Assembly: GCA_020026355.1 (NCBI GenBank)
Contig: JAHHQP010000004.1
Location: 1-64,000 of the forward strand
DNA: 64,000 nucleotides
Direction of reading: 5' to 3'
Source of the DNA: Bacteroidales bacterium
GTDB lineage: Bacteria; Bacteroidota; Bacteroidia; Bacteroidales; UBA932
A program made the translations under genes and the position numbers. Under the pieces are notes generated by a model. It was not told the origin of the DNA, ran no database searches, and saw nothing but the letters and a program-made list of their open reading frames with translations. Positions 49,979 to 59,700 of the stretch are shown piece by piece; position 1 is the first letter of the stretch; each line of letters opens with the position of its first letter.

Positions 49979-51991
49979 ATGGAAAGAATCAAGAAACTGT
50001 ATGAAACGGATCCGTGGCTGGAACCTTACAAGGGTGTGGTCGATGCACGTCATGCCCGGATTGAGGAAACTTATGCGAAACTTGCGAGGGGCGGCCGTCT
50101 GATCAATGCGGTGAACAACCACCTCTACTATGGCCTCCATCGTGCGGACAACGGGAACTGGGTATTCCGGGAGTGGGCTCCGAATGCGAACAAGATCTAC
50201 CTTATCGGAGAATTCAACAATTGGAAGAGGACCGAGTCCTATGCGCTGCAACCGACAGGCAACGGCAACTGGGAAATTGAACTTCCGTCGATGTTCATGG
50301 GGCATGGGGATCTGTACAAGCTCTACATCGAGTGGCCGGGAGGAGGCGGTGAGCGCCTTCCCGCTTATACGACCCGTGCGGTCCAGGATCCTGACAGCAA
50401 GGCTTTCTGTGCTCAGGTCTGGGAACCTGCAGTGCCTTATGAATGGAAGAATCCGGGGCCAGGCAAGAGAGAGCATCCTTTCATCTACGAGTGTCATGTC
50501 GGCATGGCCGTCGAGGAGGAGAAGGTAGGAACTTTCGATGAATTCCGTAAGAATGTCCTGCCGCAGGTTGCTGAACTGGGCTATGATACTCTTCAGATCA
50601 TGGCGCTTCAGGAGCACCCGTATTATGGTTCCTTCGGTTATCAAGTCTCCAATTTCTTCGCGCTGAGTTCCCGTTTCGGTACTCCGGAGGAATTCAAGGC
50701 TCTGGTCGATGAGGCACATGGTCTGGGCATTGCAGTGGTCATGGATATCGTTCATTCTCATTCTGTGGACAATGAGGTGGAAGGCCTCGGAATGTTCGAT
50801 GGCAGGGAAGACCTCTATTTCTACAAAGGTCCTCAGGGACACCATCCGGCCTGGGGCTCGAGATGTTTCGATTACGGAAAGGATGAGACGAAATATTTCC
50901 TGCTGGCGAACTGTAAATACTGGCAGGAAGAATATCATATCGACGGCTTCCGTTTCGATGGAGTGACCAGCATGCTGTACTGGGATCATGGACTCGGGAA
51001 GGATTTCGTCGGATATGACAATTATTTCAATGAAGGGGTCGATGAGAATGCCGTCACCTATCTGGCGCTGGCCAATCTTCTGATCAAGGAAGGAAATCCG
51101 GACGCTTTCACCATCGCGGAGGATGTCAGCGGCATGGCCGGACTGGCCGCTCCGTTCGAGGCTGGCGGTATCGGCTTCGATTTCAGGATGAGCATGGGTG
51201 TGGCGGACAACTGGATCAGATGGATCAAGACCCTCCCGGACGAGAAGTGGAGTGTCGGGGAGATCTGGTGGCAGCTCACGAACAAACGTGAGGATGAGAA
51301 GACCATCAGCTATGCCGAGTGCCATGACCAGGCAATGGTCGGGGACAAGACCATCATTTTCCGTCTCATGGATGCCGAAATGTATACGGCCATGAACAAA
51401 GGCTCGAAATCACTGATAGTCGAAAGGGGAATGGCCCTGCATAAGATGATCCGTCTGGTGAGCATGGCGACAGCCGGAGACGGTTACCTCAATTTCATGG
51501 GCAATGAATTCGGTCATCCGGAATGGATCGATTTTCCGAGGGAAGGGAACGGCTGGTCTTACAAATATGCCCGAAGACAGTGGTCTCTTGCGGAGCCGGA
51601 TTACCTCAGGTACAGGTACTTGAGAAATTTCGACAAGGAAATGGTACATCTTGCATCCCGGGAAGATATCTATTCGTACAAACCGGAACTTCTGGTCCAG
51701 GACGAGGAGAAGAAAATACTGATTTTCAAGAGAAATAATTGTATATTTGCTTTCAATTTCAATCCGACCTCGTCATTTGCTGATTACGGTATAGCGGCAC
51801 CGGAAGGACAATATTTTTCGGTACTTGATTCCGATGAAGCCGAATTTGATGGTTTCTCCCGATTGAAAGAAGGGGAAACCTATTTCACCATACCTGAGAA
51901 ATGCCCGAACGGCAAACCTTGCTACAAGGATTCTCTGTATTTGTACTTGCCGAGCCGCTGTGCTCTGGTTTTGAAGAAAATTGATGAATGA
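49979..51991 (+). CDS. glgB: 1,4-alpha-glucan branching enzyme
   Basis: 670 residues, GH13 branching enzyme closer to the eukaryotic/GH13_8 type than to E. coli GlgB (SYAECHDQAMVGDKT, YFYKGPQGHHPAWGS). N-terminal CBM48 domain (NWVFREWAPNANKIYLIGEF), then the (beta/alpha)8 barrel with nucleophile D327 in GFRFDG, acid/base E381 in IAEDVSG and D450 in ECHDQ, then a C-terminal beta domain. Introduces alpha-1,6 branches into glycogen in the cytoplasm. First enzyme gene of the glycogen locus. Confidence 0.95.
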   Translation: MERIKKLYETDPWLEPYKGVVDARHARIEETYAKLARGGRLINAVNNHLYYGLHRADNGNWVFREWAPNANKIYLIGEFNNWKRTESYALQPTGNGNWEIELPSMFMGHGDLYKLYIEWPGGGGERLPAYTTRAVQDPDSKAFCAQVWEPAVPYEWKNPGPGKREHPFIYECHVGMAVEEEKVGTFDEFRKNVLPQVAELGYDTLQIMALQEHPYYGSFGYQVSNFFALSSRFGTPEEFKALVDEAHGLGIAVVMDIVHSHSVDNEVEGLGMFDGREDLYFYKGPQGHHPAWGSRCFDYGKDETKYFLLANCKYWQEEYHIDGFRFDGVTSMLYWDHGLGKDFVGYDNYFNEGVDENAVTYLALANLLIKEGNPDAFTIAEDVSGMAGLAAPFEAGGIGFDFRMSMGVADNWIRWIKTLPDEKWSVGEIWWQLTNKREDEKTISYAECHDQAMVGDKTIIFRLMDAEMYTAMNKGSKSLIVERGMALHKMIRLVSMATAGDGYLNFMGNEFGHPEWIDFPREGNGWSYKYARRQWSLAEPDYLRYRYLRNFDKEMVHLASREDIYSYKPELLVQDEEKKILIFKRNNCIFAFNFNPTSSFADYGIAAPEGQYFSVLDSDEAEFDGFSRLKEGETYFTIPEKCPNGKPCYKDSLYLYLPSRCALVLKKIDE

Positions 51992-52012
51992 ACCCGTTTA
52001 ACGATATTTGAT

Positions 52013-53950
52013 ATGGCTTTTCTTAAATTCAACAAGTCAGAGCTTGTGAACCTGTCCTATTCTCTCAAGAGGGAGATTCTTTCGGCGAACAAGACAGGTG
52101 CCTACTGCAATACATCCATCGTGACTTGCAATACCAGACGTTATCACGGACTGCTTGCGGTTCCAGTGGATGAGTTCGGAGGTGGAAAGTACATGCTGCT
52201 TTCATCCCTGGACGAAAGTCTCGTTCTGGAAGGCAAACAGTTCAATTTGGGAATCCATTGCTATGGAGACACTTATGAGCCAAGAGGACACAAATATATT
52301 GTGGACTTCGATCAGGATCCGTTTCCGGTCATCACCTACAAGGTCGGTGAGATCCTGTTCAGGAAGACGCTCATGATGGTGCCGGACAACGATCAGATTC
52401 TCATCAAATATGAGTTGCTGGACGCTCCTTCCAAAGTCTCGCTGCAATTGAAGCCTTTCCTGGCATTCAGAAGCGTGCATGGCCTGACACACCAGAATTC
52501 TGAAGCGAGGACTTCCTACGAAGAAATCGACAGCGGCGTCGCTTTCAGGATGTACAAGGGTTTTCCTTACTTGAACATGCAGCTTTCTACCAAGGCTTCC
52601 TGGAAATCAGTTCCTTACTGGTATTCTGGAGTCACCTATTCGGACGAATACCGTAGAGGTTTCGATTGCAAGGAGGATCTTTTTGTACCGGGATCCTTCT
52701 TTCTGGATCTCAAGGCCGGCGAGTCCGTCGTCTTCTCCGCCTCTGTCAATGAGGTCGCGGCAAAAGGACTTAAACGTAAGTTTACTTCTGTCGTCAATAA
52801 GGCGGAACCGCTGGAGTCCATGCACGACATCCTGGTTTCCAATGCCAATCTGCTCAAATGCAGAAGGAACGGCAGAAATCGTATCAATGCAGGTTTCACC
52901 TGGCTGGAAACCGGTCTGCTGCGTGAGACGGTCGTTGCGTTGCCTGGTCTGACTCTCTATGCAGACGGCAATACTGCAGAATTCGAGGAAATCCTGGATA
53001 CCTTGATCGCGGATGAACAGGAGAGACTGTTCAAGAGGACCACTCAGGTGGCCGCTCCGCTCCGCCTGACCGATACGATCCAGCAGTATATTGATTTCAC
53101 CGGTGAAGAAAAGCGAATCTGGATGAAATACGGGGAGACGCTGAAAGGCATCATCGAGAGTTATGGTCCAGGCCGGAGAAAAGAAGTGACCCTTCATCCG
53201 AACGGACTGCTCTGGGCACAGGCGGATGGCGTTGCTCTTTCCTGGATGAATGCCTATGTGAACGGCCGTCCGGTTACGGAAAGAGCCGGTTATCAGATCG
53301 AGACGAACGGCTTCTGGTACAATGCCCTCTGCTTCGCTCTGGAGATGGAGAGCAAGTATGGGCCCGAGAAAAATGATTTTATCGCGAGGTGGTCTCCGGT
53401 AAGGGATCTCGTGAAGAAGAATTTCCAGCCGATGTTCTGGATGGAAGATAAGAGAAGGTTGGCGGACTATGTCGACAACTCCCATAAGGATGAAGCGGTA
53501 CGTCCTAACCAGATCTTCGCGATGTATGTCCACTATACTCCGTTGGATGACGAGGTGATCGGAGAGGCCATCATGACGGTCCGCAACGAACTGGTCACCA
53601 AACGTGGAATCCGTACTCTTTCTCCAAGGAACGTGGCTTACCGAGGTGTATATGAAGGATCTCAGATTGACCGAGACCTCGCTTATCATCAGGGCTGTGC
53701 CTTTCCTTCATTGCTCAATGTCTATATGGATCTCGCCTTCCGTCTGCTGGGCAGCAAGTTCTGCAAGAGGGCGGAATACCTTACGGAGGGATTCTACGAG
53801 GATCTTCACAAGCACGGTGTCGGACTCTTCTCTGAACTCTATGACGGAGATCCGCCTCACGAGCCGCATGGAGCCATTTCATCCGCATGCAGTGTCGCTG
53901 CGTTGCTCAGAGTTGATTATCTCATGAATAAATACAAGGAGGAGAAATAA
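52013..53950 (+). CDS. glycogen debranching enzyme (GH133 amylo-alpha-1,6-glucosidase)
   Basis: 645 residues. N-terminal beta-sandwich domain with SYSLKREILSANKTGAYCNT and TRRYHGLLAVP, then a C-terminal (alpha/alpha)6 barrel related to the glucosidase half of eukaryotic debranching enzyme (LHPNGLLWAQADG, GYQIETNGFWYNAL, YEGSQIDRDLAYHQG). It removes alpha-1,6-linked glucose from limit dextrin. The stop codon overlaps the start of the following glycosyltransferase by 1 nt (TAATG). Confidence 0.93.
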   Translation: MAFLKFNKSELVNLSYSLKREILSANKTGAYCNTSIVTCNTRRYHGLLAVPVDEFGGGKYMLLSSLDESLVLEGKQFNLGIHCYGDTYEPRGHKYIVDFDQDPFPVITYKVGEILFRKTLMMVPDNDQILIKYELLDAPSKVSLQLKPFLAFRSVHGLTHQNSEARTSYEEIDSGVAFRMYKGFPYLNMQLSTKASWKSVPYWYSGVTYSDEYRRGFDCKEDLFVPGSFFLDLKAGESVVFSASVNEVAAKGLKRKFTSVVNKAEPLESMHDILVSNANLLKCRRNGRNRINAGFTWLETGLLRETVVALPGLTLYADGNTAEFEEILDTLIADEQERLFKRTTQVAAPLRLTDTIQQYIDFTGEEKRIWMKYGETLKGIIESYGPGRRKEVTLHPNGLLWAQADGVALSWMNAYVNGRPVTERAGYQIETNGFWYNALCFALEMESKYGPEKNDFIARWSPVRDLVKKNFQPMFWMEDKRRLADYVDNSHKDEAVRPNQIFAMYVHYTPLDDEVIGEAIMTVRNELVTKRGIRTLSPRNVAYRGVYEGSQIDRDLAYHQGCAFPSLLNVYMDLAFRLLGSKFCKRAEYLTEGFYEDLHKHGVGLFSELYDGDPPHEPHGAISSACSVAALLRVDYLMNKYKEEK

Positions 53951-55245
53951 TGAAAGTATTGATGTTTGGATGGGAATTTCCTCCTCATATCGCAGGAGGA
54001 TTGGGAACCGCTTGCTATGGTATGACGAAAGGTCTGGCCTATAATGACGTGGATGTGCTTTTCGTGATGCCTTCCGCATCGGGTGATGAGGACCAGAGCG
54101 CCGTGCGTATCATCAATGCAAGTGATGTTCCGGTAGATACGGTCTCCACGACCGTAGATGAATTTCTGGGTAAGGTCAGTTTCGTGCACATCGGCACGAA
54201 CATGGTCCCTTATGTGGATCCGCAGGAGTTCACCCAGATGGTGGAAGAAGAACGAAAGAGACAGATCAAGGGTTTCCGTGTGCAGTATGGCCAGAAATAC
54301 AAGTTTTCCGGCAAATATGGCGCGAATCTTATGGAAGAAGTTGCCAGATATGCTATGGTCGGTGCGACCATAGCGCTGCAGCACAAGGATGAGATCGATG
54401 TGATCCACGCTCATGACTGGTTGACCTATCTGGCCGGCATCGCGGCCAAGCAGCTTACCGGGAAACCGCTTGTCGTCCATGTACATGCCACTTCATTCGA
54501 CCGTTCAAGCGACGATAAGATCGATACCAGGGTCTATGACCTTGAAAAGCGGGGCATGGAGGTTGCCGACAAGGTGATCGCCGTCAGCGAACTGACCAGG
54601 AACATTGTCATCAACAAATACGGCATCGATCCTTCCAAGGTCGTTGCGGTGCATAACGCCGTCGATTTCAGCGGCAGACAAAATCTGGAGGTCGAAAGGA
54701 ACGTTCCGGACAAGGTGGTGACTTTTCTGGGACGAGTCACTTACCAGAAAGGACCGGAATATTTCATCGAGGCTGCCGCGAAGGTATTGAAGAAATGTCA
54801 TAATGTCCGTTTCGTGATGGCCGGAAGCGGTGATATGCTCAACAGGTGTATCCGCCATGTGGCCCGTCTCGGCATTTCGGACCGTTTTCATTTCACCGGC
54901 TTTCTGCGTGGCAAGGAGGTTCAGAAGATGTTCGCGCTGTCGGATGTCTATGTGATGCCGTCCATTTCTGAACCGTTCGGTATCTCTCCTCTGGAAGCCA
55001 TGCAGACGAATGTGCCGTCCATCATTTCCAAGCAGTCCGGATGTGCGGAGATCTTGAAATACGCATTGAAGGTTGATTTCTGGGATGTGGATGCCATGTC
55101 CGATGCCATCTACGGCCTTCTGCAGTATCCGGCTATTTCCAAGCTGGCGTCGCGTTGCGGTTATGAAGAGGTGAATTCTCTTAAATGGAACAATGCCGCC
55201 GCGAAGATCAAACGCGTCTATGAAGCTGCAATCAATCATGAATAA
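53950..55245 (+). CDS. GT4-family glycosyltransferase (glycogen locus)
   Basis: 431 residues, GT-B fold. N-terminal WEFPPHIAGGLGTACYG is the glycogen-synthase-like nucleotide-sugar loop, HAHDWLTYLAG follows, and the C-terminal domain has the E-X7-E pair E341 and E349 in SEPFGISPLEA. Relatives in this context are annotated as glycosyltransferases close to glycogen synthase; the donor (ADP- or UDP-glucose) and acceptor are not known. Given the GT3 synthase downstream, it may prime or extend an alpha-glucan, or make a different glucan. Translationally coupled to the GH133 gene. Confidence 0.85.
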   Translation: MKVLMFGWEFPPHIAGGLGTACYGMTKGLAYNDVDVLFVMPSASGDEDQSAVRIINASDVPVDTVSTTVDEFLGKVSFVHIGTNMVPYVDPQEFTQMVEEERKRQIKGFRVQYGQKYKFSGKYGANLMEEVARYAMVGATIALQHKDEIDVIHAHDWLTYLAGIAAKQLTGKPLVVHVHATSFDRSSDDKIDTRVYDLEKRGMEVADKVIAVSELTRNIVINKYGIDPSKVVAVHNAVDFSGRQNLEVERNVPDKVVTFLGRVTYQKGPEYFIEAAAKVLKKCHNVRFVMAGSGDMLNRCIRHVARLGISDRFHFTGFLRGKEVQKMFALSDVYVMPSISEPFGISPLEAMQTNVPSIISKQSGCAEILKYALKVDFWDVDAMSDAIYGLLQYPAISKLASRCGYEEVNSLKWNNAAAKIKRVYEAAINHE

Positions 55246-55273
55246 CCCTGTAACTATAAAAAACCATTAGATT

Positions 55274-56632
55274 ATGAAAAAAAGTTTATGTCTGTATTTT
55301 CAGGTCCATCAGCCGACCAGATTGAGATTATATAGATTTTTCGATATAGGCAAAGACTCTCATTACTATGATGATTTCGCTAACCGTACCATTCTCAGGA
55401 GAGTCGCTCAGAAATGCTATCTTCCGATGAATGAAATTCTCCTCGAGCAGATCAAGAGCAGCAAGGGGGCATTCAAGGTCGCTTTCTCCATTTCAGGTTC
55501 CGTACTGGAGCAGTTCGACCGCTATTGTCCGGAAGTGCTGGACAGTTTCCGCCGTCTGGCGGATACCGGATGCGTAGAGTTTCTTTCAGAGACATACTAC
55601 CATTCTCTCGCATCACTCGGTTCCGAACCGGAATTCAAGCATCAGGTGCTCAAGCACAAGGCTGCGATCGAACATTATTTCGGCTTGACTCCGAAAGCTT
55701 TCAGAAATACTGAACTCATCTATTCCGATGCGATCGGAGAGATGGTCTACGATATGGGATTCAAGACCATGCTGACGGAAGGTGCGAAGCACGTCCTCGG
55801 TTGGAAGAGCCCGAACTATATCTACAGCGGAGCGAAGGCTCCGAAACTCAAGCTGCTTCTGAAGAATTCCAGACTGAGCGATGATATCGCTTTCCGTTTT
55901 TCCGACAGAACCTGGGCAGACTGGCCATTGACAGGGGAGAAGTATCTCAGCTGGCTCAAATCCACCGGAGAGAAAGATGAAATCATCAACCTCTTCATGG
56001 ACTATGAAACTTTCGGCGAACATCAGAAGGCACAGAGCGGTATCTTTGAATTCATGAGATATCTTCCTACGGCAGTCCTCAATGACGGTACTTTCGAATT
56101 CGTGACTCCGTCTGAAGCGGCCAGAAAGCATGATCCGGTCGGTGAACTTGAAGTTGAGGATCCGATTTCATGGGCGGACGAAGAGAGGGATGTGACCGCC
56201 TGGCTGGGCAATGAACTCCAGAATGATGCGTTCAACAAGCTTTACGGTCTGACCGAGAAACTCAGTCTCCTGAACGATGAAGCGCTCTGGGCGGATTTCG
56301 GACATCTCCAGGAAAGCGACCACTTGTACTATATGTGCACGAAGTTCTTCTCCGATGGTGCTGTACATAAATATTTCAACCCGTACGATACGCCTTACGA
56401 GGCATTCATCAACTATATGAATGTCCTGAGTGATTTTATTTTACGTGTAAATGATGCAATTTCAATTTCAGATGTTAACTTTGCAGCCGCAAAGGTTGAG
56501 ACTGCTCCCGTAAAGAAGGCTCCGGCCAGAACTGCGGTATCCCGGAAGAATACGGAGAAGAAGTCTGAGACGCCTGCCAAGAAAACTGCGGCTTCAAAGA
56601 AGACTGCAGTCAGGAAGACAGTGAAGAAATAA
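55274..56632 (+). CDS. GH57 alpha-amylase/glucanotransferase with basic tail
   Basis: 452 residues. GH57 (beta/alpha)7 barrel with N-terminal LYFQVHQPTRLR, nucleophile E147 in RNTELIY and acid/base D243 in MDYETFGEHQ. GH57 enzymes cut or rearrange alpha-1,4 glucans inside the cell. The last 45 residues, after about residue 405, are unlike the family: a Lys/Ala/Thr-rich, strongly basic tail with repeated PAKKTA, KKTAV-type words, similar in composition to histone H1. No signal peptide. Placed 28 nt after the GT4 gene and 111 nt before the fusion gene. Confidence 0.9.
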   Translation: MKKSLCLYFQVHQPTRLRLYRFFDIGKDSHYYDDFANRTILRRVAQKCYLPMNEILLEQIKSSKGAFKVAFSISGSVLEQFDRYCPEVLDSFRRLADTGCVEFLSETYYHSLASLGSEPEFKHQVLKHKAAIEHYFGLTPKAFRNTELIYSDAIGEMVYDMGFKTMLTEGAKHVLGWKSPNYIYSGAKAPKLKLLLKNSRLSDDIAFRFSDRTWADWPLTGEKYLSWLKSTGEKDEIINLFMDYETFGEHQKAQSGIFEFMRYLPTAVLNDGTFEFVTPSEAARKHDPVGELEVEDPISWADEERDVTAWLGNELQNDAFNKLYGLTEKLSLLNDEALWADFGHLQESDHLYYMCTKFFSDGAVHKYFNPYDTPYEAFINYMNVLSDFILRVNDAISISDVNFAAAKVETAPVKKAPARTAVSRKNTEKKSETPAKKTAASKKTAVRKTVKK

Positions 56633-56680
56633 GTCTTCGGACTATTATGACACAGGTTCAGTGACTTCCATGTCAGTGTA

Positions 56681-56708
56681 GGCGATGGTCAATTCTTTGA
56701 TCATCGCC
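56681..56708 (+). promoter_or_regulatory. stable hairpin in the leader of the synthase-phosphorylase gene
   Basis: 12-bp stem with one G-U pair (56681-56692 with 56697-56708) and tetraloop TTCT, 35 nt before the start codon. No T-run, so not a standard terminator. It is the only sizeable gap in the glycogen locus and may set relative expression of the fusion gene by processing or blocking. Confidence 0.45.
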
Positions 56709-56743
56709 CCACTGCGTAAGAAGCGCTGGACAATTTAATTATT

Positions 56744-59700
56744 ATGAAACAGATGGATGAAAAATTGATCAAACCGGATTATCTGTTTGAGGTGAGCTGG
56801 GAAGTATGCAATAAAGTCGGCGGTATCTATACCGTCATTGCGACCAAGGCTCTGTATTTGAAATCTGAATACAAGAGACATCATATCATGGTGGGTCCGG
56901 ACGTATGGATGGACGAGGTGAGCAACCCGGACTTTCTGGAGGATCCTTCATTGTACAGCGCTTGGAGAATGCAGGCGATGTCTGAAGGATTGAGGGTGCG
57001 TGTCGGACGCTGGAACATTCCGGGCAAACCGACAGCGATTCTTGTAGATTTCAAGCAGTTCCTTACCAGACAGAATGAAATCCTGACCGAATATTGGAAA
57101 GAATTCGGAGTAGACTCCATTTCAGGTAACTGGGATTACAAGGAGTCAGCACTTTTCGGCTTCGCTGCTGGAAAGGTCATCGAGAGCTTCTGCAGATACA
57201 ATCTGGAAGAATCCGATAAGGTAGTGGCACAGTTCCATGAGTGGATGACAGGTGCCGGTCTGCTTTACCTGAAGTATGTGAAACTTCCGGTGGCTACCGT
57301 CTTCACCACGCATGCGACAGTCGTAGGCAGATGCATCGCTGGCAATAATCTCCCGTTGTATGATAACATGCTGTCTTACAACGGAGACCGGAAAGCTCGT
57401 GATTTCAACGTTGCTGCCCGGCATTCGCTGGAGAAGAAAACCGCACAGAATGCGGATATCTTCACGACCGTCAGTGAGATCACAGCCAGAGAGTGTACCC
57501 AGTTCCTGGAAAGAAACGTGGACATCGTGACGCCGAACGGTTTCGAGCCGAGCTTCACTCCAGCCACGGATGAAGAATATGATGAGAAACGTCATGCTGC
57601 CCGCAAACGTCTGGTGGAGGTCGCTGCCTGCATGAGCGGTGAGGAAGTGCCTGAAAATGCCGTTCTCGTCGGCATAGGAGGCCGTTATGAATGGAAGAAC
57701 AAAGGTATCGATGTCTTCATCGATGCGCTGGATAAATTGAATCATGCTGATTTCGAGGGAAAATGTGTCCATGCTTTCATCATGATCCCTTCCGGCAACA
57801 ACGGACCGGACAAGCAGCTGCTCGCAAAACTTCAGGGCAATGAGTCCGATTACGTGACCAGAGTCTCCCATTATCTGATGACGCCGGAATACGATTCCGT
57901 CACCAGACGCCTGAATGAACTCAATTTCAACAATGCGGTCGGTGATAAGGTGAAGGTCTATTTCGTACCGTCCTATCTCAATGGCAATGACGGCATCTTC
58001 AACATGCCTTACTACGATCTGCTGGCAGGACTTGACTTGAACATCTTCCCGTCCTATTATGAGCCGTGGGGCTATACTCCGCTGGAGAGTCTTGCGTTCA
58101 GAATTCCGACACTGACCACTTCATTGGCCGGTTTCGGAATGTGGGTGAGGGACCATTACAAGAAAGAGCATCCTGGCATCACGGTAGTGGACAGGAACGA
58201 CTCGAATTATTTCGAGGTGGTGGATGCGGTCGTGGAACGCATCAAGGAAATCGCCAATCTCGACAAAGATGAACGAAAAAGATATATGGCCAATGCCAGG
58301 GAGGTCTCTGAGATCGCTCTCTGGCAGAACAATATCATTTATTATAAAGAGGCTTATTCCAAAGCCTTGGAAAAAGTGCAATCAGTTAGGGGTGGATTCC
58401 CTTCTTTAAGGAATGAAAAAACAATGAGATACGAAAGAATTGACGTAAATCAGCCGACCTGGAACAGCGTGTTTGTTCAGCGTCATCTCCCAGACAGCCT
58501 GAAGGACCTCGAAATCCTTTCGAAGAACCTTTGGTGGTGCTGGAACGAAAGTGCAAAGAACCTTTTTGCCGCAGTAGATCCGGAAGCATGGAAAGCGTCC
58601 GGCATGAACCCGATCGCTATGCTGGACAGAGTCAGCCTAAAAAGGTACAAGGCCTTGGTACAGGATCCTGACTTCATGAAGCAGCTTTCTGAAGTGATGA
58701 CCGAGTTCAACGCCTACATGGCGAAGAAAGCAGAGCGTAAAGATCCGTCCATCGCATATTTCTGCATGGAGTACGGTCTGGATACTTCTCTGAAGATCTA
58801 TTCCGGCGGTCTCGGTATCCTTGCCGGTGACTATATCAAGGAAACTTCCGACATGAACACGAACCTCGTTGCCGTCGGTCTGCTTTACAGATATGGTTAT
58901 TTCAACCAGAAACTGTCCGCTCAGGGTGAACAGGTCGCAGAGGATGTCGCGCAGGACTTCATGAAGATTCCTGCATCGCCGGTACGTGACGCCAACGGAA
59001 ACTGGCTTTCCATCAGCGTAGCCTTCCCGGGACGTAATCTCAATGCAAGAATCTGGAGAGTGGATGTCGGCCGTACCGAACTCTACCTTCTCGATACCGA
59101 TATTCCGGAGAACTTGCCGGAAGACAGGTCAGTGACCTATAACCTTTATGGTGGAAACTGGGAGAACAGACTCAAGCAGGAGCTTCTCCTCGGTGTCGGT
59201 GGTATCCGTGCACTCCGTGCGTTGGGCATGAATCCGCAGGTATATCACTGCAATGAAGGTCATGCCGCATTCATCGGTCTCGAGAGACTCCGTGAATACA
59301 TCAACAATGACAACCTTGATTATCCGGAGGCACTGGAAGTCGTCAGAGCTTCATCTCTCTTCACGACCCATACCCCAGTTCCTGCAGGCCACGATGCCTT
59401 CGATGAGGGTCTTCTCAGGAAATACATCGGCCATTATCCTCAGCGTCTCAAGATCGACTGGGAAACCATGATGTCCCTCGGTAAGGATAATCCTCAGGAT
59501 GTCAATGAGAAATTCTCCATGAGTATTCTGGCTGCCAACATCTCTCAGGAGGTCAATGGCGTTTCCTGGCTCCATGGAAAAGTCAGTCGCGATATCCTTG
59601 CGCACATGTGGCCTGGATATCTGCCGGAGGAACTTCATGTCAGCTATGTGACCAATGGTGTCCATTATCCGACCTGGACCGCTCCGGAATGGAAGGCGAT

